15,355 nt of DNA from Clostridiales bacterium. Lineage in GTDB: Bacteria; Bacillota; Clostridia; Lachnospirales; JAITVM01. Location: the NCBI GenBank assembly GCA_031285815.1, contig JAITVM010000064.1, forward strand, positions 1-15,355, read 5' to 3'. This document shows positions 1 through 7,781 of this stretch, piece by piece (position 1 is the stretch's first letter; every line of letters begins with the position of its first letter). The notes below the pieces were generated by a model that searched no databases, had not been told where the DNA came from, and saw nothing but the letters and a program-made list of their open reading frames with translations. A program made the position numbers and the translations under genes.

Positions 1-2
1 TT

Positions 3-227
3 CACGGTGATGGGGCGCGCCGCAAACCGGGCATACCACAATATCGTCGGTGGCTGCGAACTTTTTGTTGCAAACCGGACATCCTGGATACCGGCACCGT
101 AGAAAAAATTCTGGCGCTAAGCCAAATCGGGCATAGCCAGCGGGAAATCGCTAGCATGCTAAGCGTAAGTAAATCTGTGGTCGGTAAATATTTAAGCAAA
201 CCGGAGTATGCGAAATTAATCCGGTAG
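3..227 (+). CDS. 3' end of a helix-turn-helix protein (partial)
   Basis: This frame is open from the left window edge to a TAG at 225-227, so only the last 74 residues of the protein are visible. The final 40 or so residues contain a clear helix-turn-helix of the Hin/resolvase type: an ALSQIGHSQREIASMLSVSK segment followed by SVVGKYL. Such a domain binds DNA and is found at the C-terminus of small resolvases and in many transposase or regulator proteins. The upstream residues are basic and carry a CC pair, but I see no complete zinc finger and no catalytic domain, so the class of protein is undecided. It lies on the opposite strand to the sugar operon and converges on it across a terminator. 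The frame is supported by the domain rather than by a start codon; the minus-strand frame over the same DNA has no recognisable domain. Confidence 0.5.
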   Translation, partial: HGDGARRKPGIPQYRRWLRTFCCKPDILDTGTVEKILALSQIGHSQREIASMLSVSKSVVGKYLSKPEYAKLIR

Positions 228-282
228 CAGAAAAAATTTTCTCTTAATATGCGTATTTTTTTGAGAAGCCCCAGATAAAAAT

Positions 283-317
283 AAAAAATGGCCCCCTAAA
301 ATTAAGGGCCATTTTTT
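283..317 (-). terminator. Terminator of the sugar transport/kinase operon, probably bidirectional
   Basis: A perfect 12-bp stem pairs 283-294 with 306-317 around an 11-nt loop. The stem is A-rich on the outside and GGCC-rich at the loop end, so each strand reads a GC stem followed by a run of six or seven T. It lies 57 bp past the stop of the minus-strand kinase gene and 56 bp past the stop of the plus-strand partial gene, so it can end both. Confidence 0.85.
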
Positions 318-373
318 ATATATAAATATTTATGAAGAGGCAGCTATATAACATAATTGTTTTACAAGCTTTG

Positions 374-1891
374 CTATATTGAACTTTTTTTCATTACTGA
401 TTTTAAGTTTTCATATATTTCTAAATAAATATTATATGCTTTATTATAAATTTCAGTATTTTCAGGATTAGGCGTGTGCTGCCTTTTTATTTTTACAGTC
501 CTCTTAGTTGCTTCTTCAAAATCTTTATACACCCCAACAGCAACGCCTGCCAGCATAGCCGCCCCTAAGGTTGTTGCGGTATCGGCTTCAACTACAGATA
601 TAGGCTTACCGGTGGCGTCAGATTTTATTTGCGTCCACAATAAGCTGTTTGCGGCCCCGCCTACAGACCGGAGCTCTTTTACAGTGGCCCCGCTCATTTC
701 AGAGGTTTCTAAGTTATGCTTTAAAGAATAAGCAACCCCTTCTAAAGAAGCGCGTATAAAATGCCCTTTAGTTTTAGAAAAATCAACGCCGTAATAAACC
801 CCTTTTGCATAAGGGTCCCAAATCGGAGACCTTTCACCAGACATATATGGTAAAAAAATAAGCCCATCCGAGCCGGGTTTTATTTGTTCAGCAAGTTTAG
901 TAATTTCACTAAAAACATTTAAGCCGTTTTGTTTTGAGTTTAGCTTTTCATATTCGCCAAACTGCTCCACAAACCACCGCAAAACGCCGCCGCCGCCAAC
1001 TGTGCCGCCTTGCAATAGCCATCTATCCGGTATTACATGGTAACTGGTAATCAGCTTTATATTTGTAAGGCAGGAGCTTGTAACTATACTCATGCCGCCG
1101 GCTTGGCCGCCTTGCTCCTGGGTCTCCCCATCATCAATTGCGCCGGAGCCTAATGTGCTTAAAGCGGCATCCAGCCCGCCTGCAACAACAGGTATGCCTT
1201 CCGGCAAACCGGTTTCTGATGCGGCTTTTTTTGTAACCAAGCCAACAATTGAATGGCAGCTTGTTACTTCCGGAAAAATATCAGCCCTCAACCCTGCTTC
1301 TTTGCTTAATTCAAAATCAAACTGGCCTGTGCGTAGGTTAAAGTTTTGAAAACCATAGCCCTGGGACAGGTCCATAGATATTTTACCTGTTAGCATATAA
1401 GCTATATAGCCATTGGATTGTAGTATCTTATCTGTCTTTTCATATACTTCAGGTAAATATTTTTTGTACCAAAGAATTTTAGGTAAAGAATATGACGGCT
1501 TGAGGGGGTTGCCGCATATTTCAAAAAATGTTTTTTCACCTATTGCTTCATCCAAGCTGTCACAAATATCCTGTGCCCTGGTGTCCATCCAAATAGGTGT
1601 ATTGCAAAGCACATCCCCGTTGCCGGCTAAAGGGATGGCGGACCAACTCTGCCCGCCAATCCCTATACCAGCTATATCGTTAACATTAATATTGTTCTCG
1701 GAGATTGTTGCTTTAATAGCTTTGCAAACACTGGACCACCATTCGGTAGGGTTTTGTTCCGCCCAGCCCGGTTTTGGGTAATAAACATTATATGGTTCGC
1801 CCCTTTGCGCCAAGATGTCCCCATCAGGGCCAAAGAAAGCAACTTTACAGGCTGATGTGCCTATATCGATACCCAATAAAATTGTTTGCAT
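374..1891 (-). CDS. FGGY-family carbohydrate kinase, xylulokinase-like
   Basis: Predicted cytoplasmic ATP-dependent sugar kinase of 505 residues, the usual length for the FGGY family. The N-terminal ATP-site motif GIDIGTSACKV is at residues 7-17. A GWAEQNPTEWW motif typical of xylulokinases is at 42-52. The likely catalytic Asp is D241 in VAGGLDAA. The C-terminal lobe carries the GGAANSLLWTQI and TLGAAMLAG segments of the FGGY signature. The start is an ATG at 1889-1891; a weak GGTGG lies just upstream. It follows the sugar-binding lipoprotein by 19 bp and is the last gene of the operon. Its probable role is to phosphorylate the sugar or ketose derived from the imported sugar. Xylulose, ribulose or another ketose are all possible: FGGY sequences alone rarely fix the substrate, and no isomerase accompanies it here. 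Family assignment is firm, substrate is not. Confidence 0.93.
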   Translation of the reverse strand: MQTILLGIDIGTSACKVAFFGPDGDILAQRGEPYNVYYPKPGWAEQNPTEWWSSVCKAIKATISENNINVNDIAGIGIGGQSWSAIPLAGNGDVLCNTPIWMDTRAQDICDSLDEAIGEKTFFEICGNPLKPSYSLPKILWYKKYLPEVYEKTDKILQSNGYIAYMLTGKISMDLSQGYGFQNFNLRTGQFDFELSKEAGLRADIFPEVTSCHSIVGLVTKKAASETGLPEGIPVVAGGLDAALSTLGSGAIDDGETQEQGGQAGGMSIVTSSCLTNIKLITSYHVIPDRWLLQGGTVGGGGVLRWFVEQFGEYEKLNSKQNGLNVFSEITKLAEQIKPGSDGLIFLPYMSGERSPIWDPYAKGVYYGVDFSKTKGHFIRASLEGVAYSLKHNLETSEMSGATVKELRSVGGAANSLLWTQIKSDATGKPISVVEADTATTLGAAMLAGVAVGVYKDFEEATKRTVKIKRQHTPNPENTEIYNKAYNIYLEIYENLKSVMKKSSI

Positions 1892-1910
1892 TGATTGCCA
1901 CCATTATATA

Positions 1911-3095
1911 TTAATCGTAAAGTAATTGTGCTATTTCTGGGTCTTCCATATTTTCATAAGTGTAGAACCTGCAGCCGGTGTCAACTACTTCTTCTACAGC
2001 TTCGCCGGAAATTGCTTTGTAAGCAAGTTCAACAGCATAGAAGCCAATCATGTATGGGTCTTGAGTAACTGCGCCATAGAAATATTGGTTTTTAATAGCA
2101 TTTTTTTGTGGCGCGCCAGCGTCGAAACCTATAACGATAAGGTCTTTATATGTCCCGTTAGCCCTATCAAGGTCAGTACCATCGTTTGTAGCTGCTAACA
2201 TACCTGTAACAGAAGCTTCGTTTGAGCAGTAGTAAGCTATAAGGTTAGGGTTGTTTTGAAGCTCGGTTTGTGCAACAGCTTGAGCGTCAGTGTAGCTGGT
2301 TGATGGAGGTATTACTACCTTAACTATAACAGCTGCTGGGTTAGTAGATGGCTTAAGGAATACGTCATGGCCAGTAACTTCAACTGCATTGGCATGGACA
2401 CCGTTTGCTAAGTTTACTATTTCATCAACAAAGCCGTTAGTCCTGTCCAAAATAGATGCTGATGTTGCGTCTTGAGATTGTGCAACGATTAAAACCGGTG
2501 CGTCTGCAGTTGCGGCAACTATTTTTTCGTTAACTGAAGTAATATCAAATAATTGTTGTGCGGCAAGCTTGCCTGCTTCATAGTTATTAGTGGAAGCTGT
2601 TGAAACAACAGAGCCTGCTGGTGCATTAGGCACGCCGGAGTCAAAGCCAACAACAGGTATATTGTTATCCATGGCTTGAGTAAGCTGGGATGTAACAGAT
2701 TCTGTATCCAAAGCTGCTAAAGCAACGGCTGCCGGATTTTTTGCCAAGGCTGCGTTTAACATGTCTACTTGGATGCTGATATCCGATTCTGTTGGAGGGC
2801 CTTCGAATGTAATGTCTACATTGTATTCTGCTGCTGCTGCGTTAGCGCCGGCATTAACAGTTTGCCAAAATTGATGTTGGAACCCTTTTGAAATAACTGC
2901 TATATATGGCTTGGTACCTGGGTCAGCCTCAGTGCTTTCAGCAGGTGCCTCTTCGCTGGCAGGTGCAGCTTCTTCACTGGCAGGGGCAGCCTCGGTTGTT
3001 GCAGGTGCTGGGTCAGGTGTTGCTGTTGAATTACAGCCCGCAAAAACTGCAATTGACAAACTTAAAGCCAAAATACTTGTTAATAATTTTTTCAT
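1911..3095 (-). CDS. Sugar ABC transporter substrate-binding lipoprotein (RbsB/XylF-like)
   Basis: Extracellular sugar-binding lipoprotein of 394 residues (Peripla_BP_4 type). A type II signal peptide ends in the lipobox VFAGC, with C21 as the lipidated residue. It is followed by a low-complexity Ala/Pro/Glu/Thr linker to about residue 61 that would hold the binding domain away from the membrane. The mature domain starts at PYIAVISKGFQHQFWQ and carries the family hallmarks ALAALDTE, VVGFDSG, TNNYEAGKLAAQ and VIGFDAG. The start ATG is preceded by a perfect AGGAGG (3103-3108) at 7-nt spacing. It is third in the ATPase-permease-binding protein-kinase operon, but 223 bp separate it from the permease, with hairpins and its own candidate promoter, which would allow higher expression than the membrane parts. 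Ligand is probably a pentose or similar monosaccharide (inferred from the family and the kinase). Confidence 0.95.
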   Translation of the reverse strand: MKKLLTSILALSLSIAVFAGCNSTATPDPAPATTEAAPASEEAAPASEEAPAESTEADPGTKPYIAVISKGFQHQFWQTVNAGANAAAAEYNVDITFEGPPTESDISIQVDMLNAALAKNPAAVALAALDTESVTSQLTQAMDNNIPVVGFDSGVPNAPAGSVVSTASTNNYEAGKLAAQQLFDITSVNEKIVAATADAPVLIVAQSQDATSASILDRTNGFVDEIVNLANGVHANAVEVTGHDVFLKPSTNPAAVIVKVVIPPSTSYTDAQAVAQTELQNNPNLIAYYCSNEASVTGMLAATNDGTDLDRANGTYKDLIVIGFDAGAPQKNAIKNQYFYGAVTQDPYMIGFYAVELAYKAISGEAVEEVVDTGCRFYTYENMEDPEIAQLLYD

Positions 3096-3150
3096 AGTCC
3101 TTCCTCCTAATTATTATGTGGTTTAGCCCACAATTTACAAAAACCTGTTC

Positions 3151-3179
3151 AGTATAACATAGATATAAGTTTTTGTATT
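3151..3179 (-). promoter_or_regulatory. Candidate internal promoter for the sugar-binding lipoprotein gene
   Basis: On the minus strand an extended -10 box TGTTATACT (3151-3159) matches TGnTATAAT at all but one base. A poor -35 (AATACA, 3174-3179) sits 17 nt upstream; extended -10 promoters tolerate this. Transcription would start near 3144, about 50 nt before the lipoprotein ATG. Position in the wide gap after the permease gene makes a second promoter sensible, but this is pattern matching only. Confidence 0.4.
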
Positions 3180-3214
3180 GCCCTTTGATAAATTTTAGTG
3201 CTTTTAGAGGCGCC

Positions 3215-3239
3215 GCTGCATGGTTTTACCCATTGCAGC
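3215..3239. repeat. Hairpin in the permease-lipoprotein gap
   Basis: GCTGCATGG at 3215-3223 pairs with CCATTGCAGC at 3230-3239, with one bulged base and a short loop. On the minus strand it is not followed by a T-run, so it is not a standard terminator. It may be a processing or stability element between the permease and the binding protein messages. Confidence 0.5.
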
Positions 3240-3250
3240 ACCGCCCAGGT

Positions 3251-3274
3251 GCCAACTGTTAATTAACAGCCGGC
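3251..3274. repeat. Palindrome CTGTTAATTAACAG downstream of the permease gene
   Basis: A perfect 14-bp palindrome (3256-3269) is extended by GCC and GGC arms beyond a 2-base mismatch on each side. It lies about 50 bp after the permease stop. A third, weaker pair, TTCTGC (3289-3294) with GCAGAA (3306-3311), is nearer the permease. It could be an RNA-end stabilising structure or a protein-binding dyad; nothing distinguishes the two. Confidence 0.45.
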
Positions 3275-3318
3275 ATTATATAATCATTTTCTGCTTTTCA
3301 AGGGGGCAGAAATAATTA

Positions 3319-4320
3319 TCATGCTTTTTTGACTTTAGAGGATTTTTTGTTCCTATAAATATCTAACATAACAGCGGCAATAACAACTATACCTGTAAAA
3401 AATGTTTGATAGTGACCTTGTAAACCCATGGACATAAGGCCCTGTTTTAATACCGCCATAATATAAACGCCGATTATTGTACCGGTTAGGGAGCCGACAC
3501 CGCCGGATAATGATGTGCCGCCAATTACAACGGCCGCGATGCCGAGGATTTCCATACCGGCACCGGTAACAGGGACTATAGTAGTATAAGCAGCGGCATA
3601 CATAACGCCGGCCATGCCGGTAAATGCGCCAACAATTACATAAACTAATATTTTCCACTTGCTTACGTCAACACCGGACAACCTTGCCGATTCTTCATTG
3701 GAGCCTAGGGCAAATGTATACCGCCCCATCCTCATTTTATTTAGTATAACATATGCTATGATAAAAAATATGACGAGCCATACAATTCCAATCGGGAAGC
3801 CGGACGAGGTTTTATACAAGACTTGCTTAAACCAAGCGTCTTCGGTACCTACGGTCGGGTAACGGATTGTTTGTACATTTGAAACAATTGCGCCAAAACC
3901 AGATGCGACCATTTGCACGCCTAATGTGGCGACAAAGGGGACAAGCCCGAATTTAGAAATAATTATGCCGTTCAGCAAGCCAAAGAGCGCCCCTGATATA
4001 ACGCAAATTAAAAGTGCCAATGCTATAGGCGCGCCTTTGTTGTATGCAACGCCGCCGATTAAGGCCGAGGTCATCATAACTGTGCCTATAGAAAGGTCTA
4101 TGCCGCCTGTTATAATTGCAAAAGTAACGCCTATTGCTAAAAACCCAATATAATAAGATGAATCTAAAATATTAATTAATGATGTGGTAGATAAAAAATT
4201 ATTCCCGAAGATACAAAAGAAAACATATATAATTACGAGTGCCGCCAAAGCTAAAAACCTTTGGAAATTAAGCTGGCCAAATAATTTTTTCCCGGCACTG
4301 CCGCTGTTAGCGTTATCCAT
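3319..4320 (-). CDS. Sugar ABC transporter permease (RbsC/XylH/AraH-like)
   Basis: Integral membrane permease of 333 residues, family BPD_transp_2, which dimerises to form the sugar channel and contacts the ATPase next to it. The chain is almost entirely hydrophobic segments, about eight to ten helices, beginning with FLALAALVIIYVFFCIFG. Family motifs include AIITGGIDLSIGTVM in the first half and the GMEILGIAAVVIGGTSLSGG segment near the C-terminus. I place the start at the ATG at 4318-4320. A good GAGGTG ribosome site lies just upstream at a proper distance. The in-frame GTG at 4327-4329, which would add three residues, is part of that site and so cannot be the start. The start is 11 bp after the ATPase stop, so the two are co-translated. 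Confidence 0.95.
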   Translation of the reverse strand: MDNANSGSAGKKLFGQLNFQRFLALAALVIIYVFFCIFGNNFLSTTSLINILDSSYYIGFLAIGVTFAIITGGIDLSIGTVMMTSALIGGVAYNKGAPIALALLICVISGALFGLLNGIIISKFGLVPFVATLGVQMVASGFGAIVSNVQTIRYPTVGTEDAWFKQVLYKTSSGFPIGIVWLVIFFIIAYVILNKMRMGRYTFALGSNEESARLSGVDVSKWKILVYVIVGAFTGMAGVMYAAAYTTIVPVTGAGMEILGIAAVVIGGTSLSGGVGSLTGTIIGVYIMAVLKQGLMSMGLQGHYQTFFTGIVVIAAVMLDIYRNKKSSKVKKA

Positions 4321-4331
4321 AAATATCACCT

Positions 4332-5822
4332 CTATTTTCTTGAAGTCGCATATTTCATTATTAATTCTTGGGTTGCTTCTTCTATTTTAAGTATGCCTGT
4401 CATACGCCCCTCGCACATAACTGCTATCCGGTCGCTCATCCTAAGGATTTCCGGCATTTCTGAAGAAATCATTATTATAGATTTCCCCTCTTTTGTAAGT
4501 TCTGCCATAAGCTTATAAATTTCACTTTTTGCCCCGACATCAATACCCCTTGTAGGCTCGTCAAATATAAGGACATTACAATTTTTAACCAGCCATTTTG
4601 CTATGACGACTTTTTGCTGGTTGCCGCCGGATAAGAATTTTATCAGCTGGCTGATTGAAGGGGTCTTTATAGATAATTTATTTATGTATTCCTTTGATGT
4701 GGAAGCTTCTTTTTTAGAGTCTATGAAACCATTTTTCGTGAAATTTTCCAGGTCCGCCATTGTGATATTATCTGATACAGAAAGCCCTACGGATAAACCA
4801 TAACGTTTCCTGTCCTCTGATAAATAGCCTATCCCGTTATTAACGGCGTCACGCGGGGTTTTAATATTTATTTTTTGGCCGTTTACAAAAATTTCGCCAC
4901 TGTCCATTGGGTCGGCACCAAATATAAGCCTGGCGGTTTCTGTCCTGCCGGCACCCATCAGGCCCGCAAAGCCTAATATTTCACCTTGGTGCAATTCAAA
5001 AGATACATCCTTTACTAAAGGCGATTTTAGGCCCTTGACTTCTAAAATAACAGGTGCACCCGGAGGGGCTGTGCTTTTAGATTTAGGCTCTTCATAAATA
5101 ACGCGCCCAACCATTAGCTGGATGATTTCAGATACATCTGTTTCTTTTGTGTTAAGGGTATTGATATATTTTCCGTCACGCATAACAGTTATGCGGTCAG
5201 AGATTATAAATAATTCCTCCATACGGTGGGATATATAAACTATCCCATGGCCGTCATCACGCAATTTATTTATAAACTTGAACAGCTCTGTTATCTCGCT
5301 TTCTGTTAAAGCCGCCGAAGGCTCATCCATAATAAGCGTCTCAGAGTTAAGGGATAGGGCTTTTGCTATCTCTACCATCTGCTGCTTAGCTACGCTTAAG
5401 TCTTCTACCTTGTCAGTCGATTTAATGGAAAGGCTTAACGAATTGAGCAGTTTATCCGTTTCGTCGTTCATCTTTTTTGTATTTATGAATAAACCATTCA
5501 TTGGCTCCCTGCCAATAAATATATTTTCAGCAACTGTTAAGTGCTGCATTAGGTTTAGCTCTTGGTGTATTATCCCAATGCCTAACGCTTGTGCTTCAGA
5601 TGGCCCTGAAATATTTACCGGCGAACCTTTAACATAAATCTCCCCGCTGTCTTTAGGGTAAATCCCGGTCAATATTTTCATTAGGGTTGATTTGCCGGCA
5701 CCATTTTCCCCGATAAGCGCATGTACCTCGCCGGCATTGATATCAAATTTACAATTATCTAATGCATGGACGCCGGGAAAATATTTTTCGATATTCTCCA
5801 TCCGAACTAATTGCTTTTCCAT
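4332..5822 (-). CDS. Sugar ABC transporter ATP-binding protein, two ABC domains (RbsA/XylG/MglA-like)
   Basis: Cytoplasmic ATPase of 496 residues made of two fused ABC domains, as is usual for monosaccharide importers of the CUT2 class. The first domain has a canonical Walker A, GENGAGKST (38-46), a Q-loop in IIHQELNL, a signature LSVAKQQMVEIAKAL that departs from LSGGQ, a Walker B LIMDEPSAALT and the H-loop YISHR. The second has the degenerate Walker A GLMGAGRTE typical of RbsA, with Arg in place of the catalytic Lys. It keeps a good signature, LSGGNQQKVVIAKWL, and Walker B LIFDEPTRGIDVG. The asymmetry is a family trait, not decay. The start ATG (5820-5822) has a GAGGTG site at 5828-5833. 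This is the first gene of the transport operon and faces the regulator gene across a 357-bp divergent region. Confidence 0.96.
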   Translation of the reverse strand: MEKQLVRMENIEKYFPGVHALDNCKFDINAGEVHALIGENGAGKSTLMKILTGIYPKDSGEIYVKGSPVNISGPSEAQALGIGIIHQELNLMQHLTVAENIFIGREPMNGLFINTKKMNDETDKLLNSLSLSIKSTDKVEDLSVAKQQMVEIAKALSLNSETLIMDEPSAALTESEITELFKFINKLRDDGHGIVYISHRMEELFIISDRITVMRDGKYINTLNTKETDVSEIIQLMVGRVIYEEPKSKSTAPPGAPVILEVKGLKSPLVKDVSFELHQGEILGFAGLMGAGRTETARLIFGADPMDSGEIFVNGQKINIKTPRDAVNNGIGYLSEDRKRYGLSVGLSVSDNITMADLENFTKNGFIDSKKEASTSKEYINKLSIKTPSISQLIKFLSGGNQQKVVIAKWLVKNCNVLIFDEPTRGIDVGAKSEIYKLMAELTKEGKSIIMISSEMPEILRMSDRIAVMCEGRMTGILKIEEATQELIMKYATSRK

Positions 5823-5879
5823 TCTCTCACCTCAATCCTAATTTATTTTTTAATTCGGGCCTTCAAGTAATGCAAACCC

Positions 5880-5948
5880 ATTTAGTATTTTTATAGCAGG
5901 GTAAAATTTTATACCGGTGCACGTTAGCCTGCAATAAAAACACTAAAT
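5880..5948. repeat. 21-bp inverted repeat upstream of the ABC operon, possible operator or leader hairpin
   Basis: The arm 5880-5900 is the reverse complement of 5928-5948 at 19 of 21 positions. One of the two mismatches becomes a G-T wobble if the minus strand is transcribed. The 27-nt loop contains ACCGGT. The repeat lies 57 to 126 bp before the ATPase start. It could be a pair of response-regulator sites in opposite orientation or a leader RNA stem. The length and near-perfection make chance unlikely. Confidence 0.6.
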
Positions 5949-5990
5949 ATCGGTACGGCGTTGAGTAAACATTTCCACCGGCACGATATT
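5946..5990. repeat. Second inverted repeat (AATATCG...CGATATT)
   Basis: AATATCG at 5946-5952 is inverted at 5984-5990, with looser similarity continuing inward (CGG and CCG blocks) and a 31-nt centre. It abuts the 21-bp repeat and lies just downstream of the candidate minus-strand promoter. ACCGGCACG at 5977-5985 also echoes ACCGGTGCACG at 5913-5923 in direct orientation. It may be part of the same regulatory array; evidence is positional only. Confidence 0.35.
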
Positions 5991-5999
5991 GTTTTATCT

Positions 6000-6028
6000 A
6001 TCATACACAAAAAAATGAAAGATCTTAA
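6000..6028 (-). promoter_or_regulatory. Candidate promoter of the ABC operon
   Basis: On the minus strand, TTAAGA (6023-6028; 4 of 6 to consensus) and TATGAT (6000-6005; 5 of 6) are 17 nt apart. Transcription would begin near 5993 and give a leader of about 170 nt containing both inverted repeats. The weak -35 suits an activator-dependent promoter. No experimental support. Confidence 0.4.
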
Positions 6029-6179
6029 TTAAATATATTACTTTTATAGGTTAAAATTCTATTATCTTTGTTAAAATAGTTTTATATCTTATGAGAAATG
6101 TTGTATTATCATTAAATGAAGGCATGGTTACTATTGATTTTTTTGCCACAATAAGTGAAATCCTATAGGGGGCAGATTT

Positions 6180-7781
6180 ATGTATAAAGTAATTATTGTT
6201 GATGACGAGCCAATTATAAGGCATGGCTTGAAAAATAAAATAGATTGGGCTTTGCTGGGGTTTGAATGTATTGCCGCCTGTGAAAACGGCAGGGAGGCTC
6301 AAGAATATATTGAAAAAACTAGGCCGGACCTTGTTATTACAGATATAAAAATGCCCTTCGTTGATGGGCTGGCCCTTACGGAATATATTAAAGAAATTGA
6401 TAAAAACATTAAAGTTATAATACTTTCGGGTTATGATGAATTTGAATATGCAAGGAAGGCCATAAAATTTGGCGTCAATGATTATATTGTAAAACCAATA
6501 ACCGCATCTGAGATGATGGTTGTGCTTGAGAAATTAAAAAATGAGATTGACAAAGAGAAAAAAGAAAATGAAGCCCATATAAAAAAAGAAAAATTGCTGG
6601 ATGATAATAAATTAATTATAAAGGAGCGTTTCCTGCAAGAGCTTGTAAGCTTAGATATAAATGCAGAAAAAATAATTTCGCATTTGGGGGAATTAGGCGT
6701 CGATTTGTCAGGAAGCTCTTATGTTGCGGCTATTATTGATGTTGATGAGGGGTTTAATAAAATTGGGCTTCAGGAAAACCCGAACGACCCCGTTTTATAT
6801 TTTTCGGTTTTTAATATAACGGAAGAAATTATAAATAATGATAAGCTAGGCGTTACCTTCCAAGATTCAGAATTAAAAACTGTGGTGATTTTTTGCGCAC
6901 CCGATACCGGAATAATGGAGCTGGCAAAGAACACTTGCTATAGGGTCCAAAACACGGTTAAGTCTATTATGAATTTTACTGTAAGCATTGGGGTAGGCGA
7001 ATACAGAAATTCCCCGGATGCAATAGCAGAATCCTATAAGGAAGCATTGAATGCCTTAGAATATAGGTTTTTGATGGGGAGCGGTAAGATAATAAGCATA
7101 AGCGGGGTTTCTATAAATGTAAAAAACACCGCATCAGATATAATAACTGTAGAGCCCCAAATAATCGAGGGCATAAAAGACGGGCGCGAGGATGTGCTTA
7201 TTAACTCTGTTGGGGACCTGTTTAATATAATTAAGAATGCCCACCTTTCTGTAGAGGGGGCATATGAAGTTTTGTATAGCCTTATATTTAAAATCCAGAA
7301 AACAATGGAGGCTTATGATGTTAACGATATTTTTGAAACAAGGCATAATATTATTTCGGATATTTATAGGTATAAAACCTTAGATGAAATAGAAATTTGG
7401 CTGATCGAGGTTTGCTGCAATATAATGCAGTACTTAAACAAGAAAAAGGAGAAATACACTAAGCAGTTAATTTTGAAGGCTGAAGATTTTATAAGGGAAA
7501 ACTACAGCGACCCAAAAATCAGCATTAATTCAGTAAGCAAGGAGCTTTCATTAAGCCCCAGCTATTTCAGTGCCTTATTTAAAAACCTAACAAACAAAAC
7601 CTTTACAGAATACCTTACAAACGCCAGGATAGAAAAAGCAAAAGGGCTTTTAGCCTCAACCAGTTTAAAAACATATGAAATAGCATACAAGGTTGGTTAT
7701 TCTGACCCGCATTATTTTAGCATCGCTTTTAAGAAGGGTACGGGCCGGAGCCCAACAAAGTATAGGGAAGGGCTATCATGA
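6180..7781 (+). CDS. Response regulator with AraC-type DNA-binding domain (YesN-like)
   Basis: Cytoplasmic transcription regulator of 533 residues. Residues 1-120 form a receiver domain with the acidic pair D8/D9, phospho-acceptor D55 in LVITDIKMP, switch S83 and K105 in VKP. A charged helix follows. The middle (about 150-330) looks like the degenerate GGDEF_2-type domain common in YesN proteins, with VSIGVGEYRNSPDAI from about 268 and then SYKEALNALEYR. The last 100 residues are an AraC/XylS double helix-turn-helix with ISINSVSKELSLSPSYFSALF, IAYKVGYSDPHYFSIAFKK and the closing GRSPTKYR. It is first in a three-gene operon; its stop overlaps the kinase start by 4 bp (ATGA). By analogy with clostridial YesN-type regulators, the phosphorylated form should activate the divergent ABC operon. 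Confidence 0.94.
   Translation: MYKVIIVDDEPIIRHGLKNKIDWALLGFECIAACENGREAQEYIEKTRPDLVITDIKMPFVDGLALTEYIKEIDKNIKVIILSGYDEFEYARKAIKFGVNDYIVKPITASEMMVVLEKLKNEIDKEKKENEAHIKKEKLLDDNKLIIKERFLQELVSLDINAEKIISHLGELGVDLSGSSYVAAIIDVDEGFNKIGLQENPNDPVLYFSVFNITEEIINNDKLGVTFQDSELKTVVIFCAPDTGIMELAKNTCYRVQNTVKSIMNFTVSIGVGEYRNSPDAIAESYKEALNALEYRFLMGSGKIISISGVSINVKNTASDIITVEPQIIEGIKDGREDVLINSVGDLFNIIKNAHLSVEGAYEVLYSLIFKIQKTMEAYDVNDIFETRHNIISDIYRYKTLDEIEIWLIEVCCNIMQYLNKKKEKYTKQLILKAEDFIRENYSDPKISINSVSKELSLSPSYFSALFKNLTNKTFTEYLTNARIEKAKGLLASTSLKTYEIAYKVGYSDPHYFSIAFKKGTGRSPTKYREGLS

Larger units (their letters stand above)
5823..6179. promoter_or_regulatory. Divergent control region between transport and sensing operons
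   Basis: This 357-bp stretch has no gene. It separates the start of the ABC operon (minus) from the start of the regulator operon (plus) and must hold both promoters. Features inside are listed separately: two inverted repeats and a candidate minus-strand promoter. For the plus strand the best box pair I could find (TTGTTA at 6068-6073, then TATGAG at 6090-6095) is weak, so I do not call it. A good ribosome site, AGGGGG (6167-6172), precedes the regulator ATG by 7 nt. Confidence 0.7.

Noticed and set aside
1413..1781. 122-codon plus-strand frame inside the kinase gene
   Set aside because: It is antisense to a well-supported FGGY kinase and has no domain of its own.
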